From positions 34,632-98,631 of the forward strand of contig JANNRR010000105.1 of assembly GCA_031401675.1 (NCBI GenBank): a DNA stretch of 64,000 bases, read 5' to 3'. A program made the position numbers and the translations under genes. This document shows positions 52,520 to 60,623 of the stretch, in pieces (position 1 is the stretch's first letter; each line of letters begins with the position of its first letter). Source of the stretch: JANNRR01 sp031401675 (GTDB lineage Bacteria; Pseudomonadota; Alphaproteobacteria; Rhodobacterales; Rhodobacteraceae). Under the pieces are notes generated by a model. That model ran no database searches. It was not told where the DNA came from and saw only the letters and a program-made list of their open reading frames with translations.

Positions 52520-54010
52520 CTACAGGCTTTGCAGATAGCGGATCAGCGCGGCGCGGTCGGGTTTTGGCAGGGCTACCACCGCCGCTCGCGCCGCCGCCGC
52601 TTCGCCGCCGTGCCAGAGGATGGCTTCCAGCAGGGTGCGGGCGCGCCCGTCGTGCAACAGGCGGATCTTGCCGGAGACAGTTTCGGTCAGGCCGATGCCC
52701 CAAAGTGGTGCCGTCCGCCATTCCTGCCCGGTGGCGCCGGCTTCGGGCCGGTTGTCGGCCAGACCGCCGCCCATGTCGTGCAACAGCAGGTCGGTATGCG
52801 GCCAGATCAGCTGAAAGCTTTGCTCGGGCTGGTCCGGCAGCCGGTGCGTGACCAGTTTTGGGCGGTGGCAGGACGGGCAGCCAGATTGATGGAACATCTG
52901 CTTTCCCCGCAGAACCCCGGGATCTTCCGGCTGACGCCGGGCGGGAACCGCCAGGTTGCGGCTGTAGAAGGTGATCAGGTCCAGCATCTGCGCCGACAGC
53001 TCGAACCCGTCGGTGGCCCCATCGGGTGCCGTGCGGCAGCGGGTCTGCGCCACGGTGCAGTCGCCCCAGACCGCCGGATGCAGCGGCGAGGACAGGCCCA
53101 TGTCGGCCGACAAGGCGGCGGCGGCCTGGGCCCGCAGCGTCGGCTCTGCCGCCTTGTGCCCGAAGCGGCCCAGCATCGGCATGCCGAACTCGACCGACCA
53201 GACGATGTTTGCGCGCCCTGAAATGCCGTTGCTGTCGCTATCGTCGGGGTCGGCCCAGGCCAGGATATCGGCGGCGGGCACCGCCTCCAGCAGCCCGAGG
53301 CCGATCATCTGCTGGGCTGTGCGCGGCGACAGCATGGCACCGGCGGCCAGGGGGCCATAGCCAAGATCGTCGGTGGCATAGGCGGGGCGGCGCAACTGTG
53401 CCGCCTCGCCGCCCGCCAGGGCGACATCGATGCTGTCGTAGGTGATGGAAAGACGGAACTCGGGCCGGTGACCCGCTGCGGCGACGTCCTGAAGCTGGCC
53501 GCCATAGACCGGGTCGGGGGCTGTTGCTGACCCCGCTGGCACCGAGAGCCGCAGGATCATCGAAGTGGCGCTGTCGTCGCCCGGTTCCGGCGGGTGGCCG
53601 CGCCCGTCGCGGATGTGACAGGCGGCACAGCTTCGGGCGTTGGACAGCGGCCCGAAGCCGTCGGAGCCTTTGGTATCCGCCGGGGCGGCAACCCAAAGCC
53701 GGTTGAAGTGGCGGCGGCCTTCGGCAAACATCGGTTGCCGGTCAAATCCCATGTTGGCGGACGCTTTCGAAAAGGCGTCGTCGCCGGGACGCGCCGGAAC
53801 GGTGGCAGCACCGCCCGGTTGAGCCTCGAACGGCTCGGCCATGGTGAAATCGGTGGTGATTGCCGTAGCACCGGCGATGAGCGCCAGATCTTCGGCAGTG
53901 CGCGGCAGGGTCGAAAGGTGGGGATCGTCGAGGATATCGGCGCGGGCGGGGCGGCTGGTCAGCACCAGAACGGACGCCGAAAGAGCAAGGATGAAGCGCG
54001 CAAAAACCAT
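52520..54010 (-). CDS. Di-heme oxidoreductase-like c-type cytochrome (DUF1111)
   Basis: 496 residues with a signal peptide (FILALSASVLVLTSRPARA). Two heme c motifs, CAACH (about residue 128) and CPSCH (about residue 385), lie in the order of the DHOR/DUF1111 family, together with NARSCAACHIRDGRG and DLLLHDMGGGLADNR (about 75 residues before the end). Family members are periplasmic and often encoded with imelysin-type iron-uptake proteins; none is seen here. The start MVFARFILALS gives a clean signal peptide; the longer frame up to 54214 is not needed. Electron partner unknown. Confidence 0.87.
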   Translation of the reverse strand: MVFARFILALSASVLVLTSRPARADILDDPHLSTLPRTAEDLALIAGATAITTDFTMAEPFEAQPGGAATVPARPGDDAFSKASANMGFDRQPMFAEGRRHFNRLWVAAPADTKGSDGFGPLSNARSCAACHIRDGRGHPPEPGDDSATSMILRLSVPAGSATAPDPVYGGQLQDVAAAGHRPEFRLSITYDSIDVALAGGEAAQLRRPAYATDDLGYGPLAAGAMLSPRTAQQMIGLGLLEAVPAADILAWADPDDSDSNGISGRANIVWSVEFGMPMLGRFGHKAAEPTLRAQAAAALSADMGLSSPLHPAVWGDCTVAQTRCRTAPDGATDGFELSAQMLDLITFYSRNLAVPARRQPEDPGVLRGKQMFHQSGCPSCHRPKLVTHRLPDQPEQSFQLIWPHTDLLLHDMGGGLADNRPEAGATGQEWRTAPLWGIGLTETVSGKIRLLHDGRARTLLEAILWHGGEAAAARAAVVALPKPDRAALIRYLQSL

Positions 54011-54161
54011 GATCTGTCGGGTCCGGGACCGGGGGGGGGGTTGCGGTGATCTGAACGGATCGCGGGCAGCTTGGAAAGCGAATTCCCCGTGATTGCGGCC
54101 GGAGGTCGCGGGGACGGTGCGGCGATTTCGATTGTTTTCCGCCGCTTGGGCCGGGTGTTTG

Positions 54162-55184
54162 TCAGGCGAGCAACCGGGCCAGCGCCGGGGTTCGCAGTTG
54201 GTCATAGAGTGCAAGTGCCCGGTTGGCCAAAGCCGGATCGTGGTCGGGAACCAAGCGGCTGTCCCGCGAGTGGATTTCGGTCATCGCGGCGGCGGGCGTG
54301 CCGAGAGCCCGGGTCAGCGACTGCCAGACCCGCGGGTCGGCGCACAGATCCTCGTACGGCACGATCATTGCATTCGGGTGCTCGTGCACCGCCGCCCCGA
54401 GGTCGGCATAGACCGCAAGCCACATCTGCAACCAGTAGTTCAGGGTCAGCGGATCGCCGGTCGACCGGTCGCCGAACAGGAACGGCCGATGGGTTGCGCC
54501 GAATTCGTGGTGGGCCAGCCAGGTCATGTATTGCGCGGTGAACGGGTCCGGTGTCAGAAAGCGGCGGTGTTGGGCCAGGAGGCTTTGCGCGTGCTGCAGC
54601 GGTGCGCGCATCGGCACCAGGAACAGGGACGCGGGCAGGGCGCGGGCCAGCGGGCGCAACCGCAGGATATTGTTGTTGTTCTTGGCCAGATAGCGCAGCT
54701 TTCCGGTCCGGCGCAGGATCAGCCGGATCAGATCGATGTAGCCGTCGATCCGGTCCTGATCCGGATCGTGCGGCGACAAGCCGTCCGGTGCGATGTAGTC
54801 GGTCGCGCAGAACAGGCGCCAATACACCTCGTCCAGCGCTTCGGGGCTGTTGACATCGACCACGATCCCGTCGCCGTGGGCGCGTTCAGCCCGGCCTTGC
54901 GGCTTCTTGGCACGGGCGAGGCGCGACCACAGGTTGGGGGCCAGCACGAACGGCATGTCAGCATAGGTCAGCGAGCCGAACTGATGGGTCGCGTAAATCT
55001 CTCGCATCAGGATGGTCGAGCCGGCGCGGGCCAGGCCGGTGACGAACACGTGCTGCGATTGCGCGGCCGGGGGGGAGGATTTCAGGTAGAGCCCGCGTTC
55101 GAGGTCGTGCAGCATCTCGGCGATGGCAGGGGTGCCAAGCGCCAGCCGGTGCAGGAACTTGTCGAGGGCGGAATAGTCAGCCAC
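54162..55184 (-). CDS. Sulfotransferase family protein
   Basis: 340 residues. FVTGLARAGSTILMREIY contains the PAPS 5'-phosphosulfate-binding loop (GLARAGST) and FLVPMRAPLQHAQSLLAQH the 3'-phosphate segment (MRAP..H..S). Such enzymes move sulfate from PAPS to sugars or other acceptors. GTG at 55184 overlaps the upstream gene by eight bases; a TTG at 55190 is possible. The neighbours, a membrane protein and a small AYIGPG protein, suggest a surface-polysaccharide role (inference). Confidence 0.82.
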   Translation of the reverse strand: MADYSALDKFLHRLALGTPAIAEMLHDLERGLYLKSSPPAAQSQHVFVTGLARAGSTILMREIYATHQFGSLTYADMPFVLAPNLWSRLARAKKPQGRAERAHGDGIVVDVNSPEALDEVYWRLFCATDYIAPDGLSPHDPDQDRIDGYIDLIRLILRRTGKLRYLAKNNNNILRLRPLARALPASLFLVPMRAPLQHAQSLLAQHRRFLTPDPFTAQYMTWLAHHEFGATHRPFLFGDRSTGDPLTLNYWLQMWLAVYADLGAAVHEHPNAMIVPYEDLCADPRVWQSLTRALGTPAAAMTEIHSRDSRLVPDHDPALANRALALYDQLRTPALARLLA

Positions 55185-55548
55185 GGGCAAGCCGGGTGCG
55201 GATGACCAGATAGAGGACCGACAGGCCGCACAGCAGCAAGAGGTTCAGGGGCCGAATCAGCAGCGCCAGCCAGGCGGTTATGCCGCCCGGAAGCAAAACG
55301 CCGAGCAGCAGGGCGGGCAGGACGGCAAGGCACAGAAGGGCAAAGAACAGCACCGAATTGCGGGCGATGGTCAGGGCATAGACCGGCAGCATCCGTTCTT
55401 TCCAGTGGTCTGAAATGCGGGCGCTGCGCAGGGTCCTGACCGAGCGGGCGGCGGCGCGGTTAGCGCGCCGGATGGCCGGCATCAGCGGCAGCCGCAGAAA
55501 GGCCTCGCTGGCCAGGACCGCCGCGACCAGGATCAGGAGCCACTGCAT
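55177..55548 (-). CDS. Small membrane protein upstream of the sulfotransferase
   Basis: 123 residues with three hydrophobic segments (about residues 1-20, 60-85 and 92-118), separated by a basic stretch (RRANRAAARSVRTLRSARI). No domain recognised. Its end overlaps the sulfotransferase start, so the two are coupled and probably act together, perhaps in polysaccharide modification at the membrane. Confidence 0.7.
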   Translation of the reverse strand: MQWLLILVAAVLASEAFLRLPLMPAIRRANRAAARSVRTLRSARISDHWKERMLPVYALTIARNSVLFFALLCLAVLPALLLGVLLPGGITAWLALLIRPLNLLLLCGLSVLYLVIRTRLARG

Positions 55549-55707
55549 GTCAGCCTGCCGCCGGTGAATGGGTGTGCGTGGATGGATGCATCCGAGATGC
55601 CCCCTTTTGGTCGCTGCGCCGATGGCCTGTCCATAGCAATCGCAGGCCGGGAGGTAAACCGGCTCGCTGATCCGGGCCGGGGCCTTGGTCCGGTACCGGG
55701 TCGTCCG

Positions 55708-55986
55708 CTACTCGGCCGGGTCTTTCGTCCCTTGGGTTTTCGGCATCCGGGCTTTCGTCGCTTGGGTTTTCTGGGCCGACTTGCGGCCCTTCAACAGGCG
55801 CTTGATCGGATAATAGATCACCGCGAACAGCGCCAGGAAGATCGAGCCGATGACGCCGACCACGGCGGCAATTGCCCCGGCCCCGACCCCCGGCCCGATG
55901 TAGGCCTGCGCCGCAACCGGCAGCAGGATCAGCGCCGAGGCAAGAATGACTGACAGATTTCTGCGCACCGCAAACGATCCTTTCAA
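55708..55986 (-). CDS. Small AYIGPG-type membrane protein
   Basis: 92 residues. A signal peptide (ILASALILLPVAAQ) ends just before AYIGPGVGAGAIAAV, followed by one membrane helix (about residues 38-58) and a basic tail. As I recall, small proteins with this mature start recur next to sulfotransferase, nucleotide-sugar or glycosyltransferase genes. The tail is encoded by a direct repeat of TTGGGTTTTC near 55731-55770. Function unknown. Confidence 0.7.
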   Translation of the reverse strand: MKGSFAVRRNLSVILASALILLPVAAQAYIGPGVGAGAIAAVVGVIGSIFLALFAVIYYPIKRLLKGRKSAQKTQATKARMPKTQGTKDPAE

Positions 55987-56233
55987 TTTGATACCGACAG
56001 TTCAACCAAGATTGGCGGCATCTTACCTGCCCCGGCGGTTCGGGTAAACCGGTCAAGCGACCCGTTGACCGGCAAAGTCCCGCGACCAATGCGCCGCTTG
56101 CATCAATGTGCGGCGGTTTTCCGGATTGTGGCGCATTCTGCGCTTGTGCGTCAGGGCTTTGCGGGTCGGCGATGGGTTGCGCTGTCAGCGCAGGCGGACC
56201 GTGCGTTGCGGGTCTGCGTTCCGGGTTTTGGGG

Positions 56234-56836
56234 TCAGATATCGGGGTCAAGCGGCGTTCGGGTGCGGGTCAGGCGCCAGATGGTCAACAGGATCAGCGGT
56301 CCGGTATAGATCGCGATGTTGAGGTAGTTCTTGTCGGTCAGGACCCAATGCAGGAATGTCAGGATCGCCGCCGGATAGACGATCTGCTGCAAGCGCTTCC
56401 AGTTCCGGCCCATCCCGCGCACGGCGGCATCGAACGAGGTTGCCGCCATTGCCGCCATGAGCACGAACGCGATCCAGCCCGGCACGATTGTCGGCCGGAC
56501 AAAGCTGCGCAGGATGGCGGCGGCGTTGTTATCCTTGAAGAAGACCAAGAGATGCAAGGTTGCATATGCAAAACTGGCGACGCCAAGATAGCGCCGCTGC
56601 GCCTTGAGCCACCGCATCCAGGGCGTGGCCCCGACCAGCATGGCCAGCGGCGTGATCATCAGGGTGACGATGAAGAACCAGCAGGACACCAGCCCGGTAT
56701 CGCGCAGATAGTGAGGGCGGCCCGCCGACAGTTTGCCGTCCGCGACAATGTAGACGGCTGGAAGCGCCAGCAGCAGCCAGAAGACATAGGTATTACTGAA
56801 GAGCCGCTGAAGCAGCGGGCGCGGGTCGGTAAGCAT
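56234..56836 (-). CDS. Ferric-reductase-like membrane protein (MsrQ/YedZ type)
   Basis: 200 residues, five to six membrane helices with histidines suited to heme ligation (YATLHLLVFF, TFLHWVLT). GRNWKRLQQIVYPAAILTFLHW matches the MsrQ family, which passes electrons to the periplasmic methionine-sulfoxide reductase MsrP. No msrP is next to it, so the partner, if any, is elsewhere. Related family members work in other redox systems, so the assignment is at the family level. Confidence 0.8.
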   Translation of the reverse strand: MLTDPRPLLQRLFSNTYVFWLLLALPAVYIVADGKLSAGRPHYLRDTGLVSCWFFIVTLMITPLAMLVGATPWMRWLKAQRRYLGVASFAYATLHLLVFFKDNNAAAILRSFVRPTIVPGWIAFVLMAAMAATSFDAAVRGMGRNWKRLQQIVYPAAILTFLHWVLTDKNYLNIAIYTGPLILLTIWRLTRTRTPLDPDI

Positions 56837-57011
56837 GAGCGGTACACTCCGGAACGGGTTGGGCGCTGTCTATGCGACCGGCTCGACGCTTGTCAATTTC
56901 GGCAAGACTGCAATTTTCGGAGTGAGACCGGCTTGCACTGGCATCAGGTGGGGAGTTCGGGATAGCCTGGACCGATGCCCGATCCAGGCATCAGACGCAA
57001 GGGACCTGGCC

Positions 57012-58139
57012 ATGACATCGAAACCTGCATTGCGTGTCGGCCTTGTCGGGTCCGGGTTCATGGGACGGGCGCATGTGTTCGGTTTCGCCACGGCCGAGCG
57101 GGTGTTCGATCTGCCGTACCGGATCGAGCTGGAGTGTATCGCCGATGCAACTCCGGAACTGGCCGAGGCCGCGCGCCGCGCGCTGGGCTTTCGCCGTGCA
57201 ACGGCCGATTGGCGGGCGATGGTCCGCGATCCCGACATCGATCTGATCGACATCACCGCCCCGAATGCGCTGCATGCCGAGATAGCGCTGGCGGCGATTG
57301 CGGCGGGAAAGCCGGTCTATTGCGAAAAGCCGCTGGCCCCGACGGCGGTGGCGGCGCGCCGGATGGCGGATGCGGCCGACGCCGCCGGGGTCCGGACGCA
57401 GGTCGGATTCAACTATCTGTGCATGCCGATGCTGATTGCCGCCCGCGCCATGATCGCCGGTGGCGAACTTGGCGAAATCCGCTCGTATCGCGGGATCCAT
57501 GCCGAGGATTACATGGCCGATGCGGCCGCACCCTTCAGCTTTCGTCACGAGCCCGAGGGCGGCGGCGCGCTGGCCGATATCGGCAGCCACGCGCTGGCCA
57601 CGGCGGAGTTTCTGCTGGGGCCGATTGCGCAGGTGCTGGGCAACTGCGTCAACGTCATCGACGAACGCCCGGACGGCAAGGGCGGTCGTCGCGGCGTCAG
57701 CGTCGATGATATCGGCCGGGCGTTCCTGCGGTTTGCCAGCGGGGCGACGGGGAGCATCGAGGCGAACTGGATCGCGCAGGGCCGCAAGATGCAGCATGGC
57801 TTCGAGGCCTATGGTAGCAAGGGCGCGCTGCTGTTCACGGCGGAACGCTTCAACGAACTGCATTTTTACAGTGCCGCCGATGCAACGGGCCGCCAGGGCT
57901 TTCGCCGGATCGAAGCGGCGCCGGACCATGCCCCCTATGGCCGCTTCTGCGTTGCGGCGGGTCATCAGTTGGGCTTCAACGACCTGAAGGCGATCGAGGT
58001 AGCGGGATTCATGGATGCCCTGGCCGGACGGACGGCGGAACCCTGCAACTTCCGTGCCGGATTGCGGGTGCAGGTTCTGGTTGAAACTGTTCAGCAATCC
58101 TCCCGGCAGGGAAGCTGGCTTGCCGTTCCGCGCGATTGA
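57012..58139 (+). CDS. Gfo/Idh/MocA-family NAD(P)-dependent oxidoreductase
   Basis: 375 residues. The Rossmann N-terminal domain has VGLVGSGFMGRAHVFGF, and GKPVYCEKPLAPTAVAARRM contains the catalytic-site EKP motif. The C-terminal alpha/beta domain contains DIGSHALATAEFLLG. Typical length. Family members oxidise or reduce sugars, inositols or related compounds; nothing nearby points to a substrate. ATG at 57012 is the family start; the upstream in-frame ATG at 56835 is not used. Confidence 0.85.
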   Translation: MTSKPALRVGLVGSGFMGRAHVFGFATAERVFDLPYRIELECIADATPELAEAARRALGFRRATADWRAMVRDPDIDLIDITAPNALHAEIALAAIAAGKPVYCEKPLAPTAVAARRMADAADAAGVRTQVGFNYLCMPMLIAARAMIAGGELGEIRSYRGIHAEDYMADAAAPFSFRHEPEGGGALADIGSHALATAEFLLGPIAQVLGNCVNVIDERPDGKGGRRGVSVDDIGRAFLRFASGATGSIEANWIAQGRKMQHGFEAYGSKGALLFTAERFNELHFYSAADATGRQGFRRIEAAPDHAPYGRFCVAAGHQLGFNDLKAIEVAGFMDALAGRTAEPCNFRAGLRVQVLVETVQQSSRQGSWLAVPRD

Positions 58140-58289
58140 GCGAATGACGGGAATGGCCGGTCTGTGGCCTGACGGTTGCGGGGGGTGTTGCGGCTGGACG
58201 AGCACGACGCGACCCCCAATACCCTCAAATGGCGTTGCGCGACGCGAATTCGATTTGTATCCGGTCGATCAGGCCAGACGCGCCCCGAC

Positions 58290-59036
58290 GGTGTCCGAAA
58301 GGCTTGGCGGCAGCTGCGTCGCGAAGACCAGGATGTTGCCCGCTGCACCGTTGCGCGCCTCATGTCAAGCATGGGCCTGCGGGGCGCCGTGCGAGGAAAG
58401 GCTGTGAAAACAACGATCCCCGACACTTCGGTGCCATGTCCACGTGACAAGGTGAACCGCCAGTTCCGCGCCCCTGCGCCCAACATGCTCTGGGTCAGCG
58501 ACTTCACCTATGTCTTCACCTGGCAAGGCTTTGCCTATGTGGCGTTCGCGAACGATACCTTCGCCAACCGGATCGTCGGTTGGAAAGTGTCGCGCTCATC
58601 CAAGACCGACTTCGTTCTGGATGCCCTCGAACAGGCGCTCTATGCGCGAAGGCCTGTTCTCAAAGGTGGCCTCATTCACCACAGCGACCGCGGCAGCCAA
58701 TACATATCAATCCGATACACCGAACGCCTTGCAAAAGCGGGCATCGAGCCTTCGGTTGGAAGCGTCGGTGACGCCTACGACAATGCCTTGGCCGAGACAA
58801 TCAACGGCCTTTGCAAGACCGAGGTCATTCGCAGGCGACCATCATGGCGCACCATCGACGAGGTCGAATTGGAAACCTTGAAATGGGTCGACTGGTTCAA
58901 CAACCGTCGCCTGCTTGAACCGATTGGGAACATCCCTCCTGCCGAAGCAGAGGAGGCGTTCTATGCAAACTTGAACACACTCGATATGGTCGCCTGATAC
59001 GGACCATTTGGTCTCCGGCGAATCCGGGGCGGTTCA
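58290..59036 (+). mobile_element. IS3-family element, 5'-truncated (transposase remnant)
   Basis: An OrfB-type transposase missing its N-terminal part and all of OrfA. From residue text GVRKAWRQLRRED on (58290) it aligns by motif with the IS3 family: WVSDFTYVFTWQGFAY (first Asp), HHSDRGSQYISIRYTERL (second Asp), DAYDNALAETINGL (Glu), IPPAEAEEAFYANL and stop at 58997. The right end appears to be near 59036, where the complement reads TGAACCGCCCCGGATTCGCC, an IS3-like terminal repeat. Upstream of 58290 the text is unrelated. Not mobile on its own. Confidence 0.85.
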
Positions 59037-59038
59037 AC

Positions 59039-59125
59039 CCTTCGGAAATCGAGACTCTCAGGACCGAAGAAGCGGCCGCATTGGCCGAATTCCTTGCCGA
59101 TCCACGCCGACAGGACATGCCATGA
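59039..59125 (+). pseudogene. 3' fragment of a gene cut off at the IS3 end, overlapping the desaturase start
   Basis: Just beyond the IS end a frame reads PSEIETLRTEEAAALAEFLA and eight more residues to TGA at 59123-59125. That TGA overlaps the desaturase ATG as ATGA, the usual sign of two translationally coupled genes. The 28-residue fragment is charged and looks like a protein C-terminus. Its original family cannot be told. Confidence 0.45.
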
Positions 59126-60210
59126 TCGATATCCTCGCACCGTTGAAATTCAAACCAACGCGCAACTATTCGCTTACTGGCCCCGAACGCCAGCTTGCGT
59201 TTGACGACGGGCTTGCAAATGCCGAATGGTACCAGACGCCCGTTGACCGTAAGATTCTGAAAGAGCTCATGAAACGGAAAGATGGGCCGGCGCTGCGCGA
59301 CACGGCGATCTGGCTGGGGCTGTTGGCGCTGACCGGGGCGGGCGGTGTGTATTTCTGGGGTACCTGGTGGGCGGTGCCGTTTTTTGTCGTTTACGGCGTG
59401 CTCTACGGCACGTCCTCGGACAGCCGTTGGCACGAAAGCTTGCACGGTACGGCGTTCAAAACCAAATGGATGAATCACGCTCTGTACCAGGTTGCAAGCT
59501 TCATGCAGATATGGAACCCGGTCGTCTGGCGTTGGAGCCATATGCGCCACCACACGGACACAACCATTGTCGGGCGCGACCCCGAGATCGGAACGATGCG
59601 CCCGCCGCAGATGATCCTGATGGCGCTTAACCTGATCGGACTCACCTCGGTCCCGCGCAACCTGATGGTTCTGATGCGCCATGCCCTGGGGCGGTTCACC
59701 CCGGACGAGCGCGATTTCGTCCCGCTGAACGCACTCCCCGAGGCCAGAAACATCGCCCGCATCCACATCGCGATCTATGCCGCAGTAGTGATGACATGCA
59801 TCGGCATGGGGTCAATTCTTCCCGCCCTGCTGATCGGTCTGCCGCGCGCTTATGGAGTTTGGTTGCTGCCGATTATCGGGATGCCACAGCACGCGGGCCT
59901 TGCCGAGGATGTGCTTGACCACCGGCTGAACAGCCGCACAATCTATTTGCCGCTGCCACTTCGCTTTATTTACTGGAACATGAATTACCATGTCGAGCAC
60001 CATATGTACCCGATGGTGCCATATCACGCGTTGCCCGGGCTGCATGAAGCAATCAGGCATGACTGCCCCAGGGCCAATGGACTATTGAAAACCTGGAGAA
60101 TCATTCTGCCGAACATGATCCGGCAACTTCGCGATCACAGCATCTACATTCATCAAGAACTTCCGCCAAGAGCAGGCGAGCCGAAATTAGGTCCCCGCTT
60201 GCAGCATTGA
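59122..60210 (+). CDS. Membrane fatty-acid desaturase family protein
   Basis: 362 residues. The three histidine boxes of the di-iron membrane desaturases are present: HESLH (about residue 109), HMRHH (about residue 145) and NYHVEHH (about residue 290), among about four membrane helices. Full length, no frameshift. Related proteins include acyl-lipid desaturases and ring or alkane hydroxylases; the exact substrate is unknown. It sits between an IS3 remnant and an IS5 remnant and has lost its upstream partner gene. Confidence 0.82.
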   Translation: MIDILAPLKFKPTRNYSLTGPERQLAFDDGLANAEWYQTPVDRKILKELMKRKDGPALRDTAIWLGLLALTGAGGVYFWGTWWAVPFFVVYGVLYGTSSDSRWHESLHGTAFKTKWMNHALYQVASFMQIWNPVVWRWSHMRHHTDTTIVGRDPEIGTMRPPQMILMALNLIGLTSVPRNLMVLMRHALGRFTPDERDFVPLNALPEARNIARIHIAIYAAVVMTCIGMGSILPALLIGLPRAYGVWLLPIIGMPQHAGLAEDVLDHRLNSRTIYLPLPLRFIYWNMNYHVEHHMYPMVPYHALPGLHEAIRHDCPRANGLLKTWRIILPNMIRQLRDHSIYIHQELPPRAGEPKLGPRLQH

Positions 60211-60220
60211 GGGGGCAATA

Positions 60221-60504
60221 GGGCTCTGTTGCACAAATCATCAGGGATTCCCTGCGTGGCTCCATGGTGTTGGTCGAAGTGCATGTCAGAGCCCAACCCC
60301 CCGGCCTACCGCACGACGAACTGGCGTGCCTGCAATGCCGCTCTGAAACGGCGTGGCTCTCTGCTGATCTGGTTTGACCCTGAGACTGTCTGGCTGGCTT
60401 CGTCCACTGGCAAGCGGGGCCGTTCGACCACCTTCACCGACGCCGCGATCCAGGCCTGCCTGACGTTGACGGCGTTGTTCGGCTTACCATTGCGGCAGAC
60501 GACC
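60221..60504 (+). mobile_element. IS5-family element, 3'-truncated
   Basis: The left end GGGCTCTGTTGCACAAAT (60221-60238) is a typical IS5-family terminal repeat. A transposase start follows at ATG 60283 (MSEPNPPAYRTTNWRACNAA) and runs to about LFGLPLRQTTG, where recognisable transposase text ends near 60504. The catalytic DDE region and the right end are missing, so the element is dead. Confidence 0.8.
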
Positions 60505-60623
60505 GGGCCGGGCAAACCTGCTGCATGAGCGGGTGGATTTGACCGTTGAAGCGGATGAAAGTACTTGGTTTGACTAATTGCAAGGATGTGCTTTGCGCAG
60601 AGGGACAGACTGGGAGGTCGGAC

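Noticed and set aside
58176..58289. N-terminal part of the IS3 transposase frame from 58176
   Set aside because: The text before GVRKAWRQL does not match the IS3 family and appears to be unrelated DNA read in frame.
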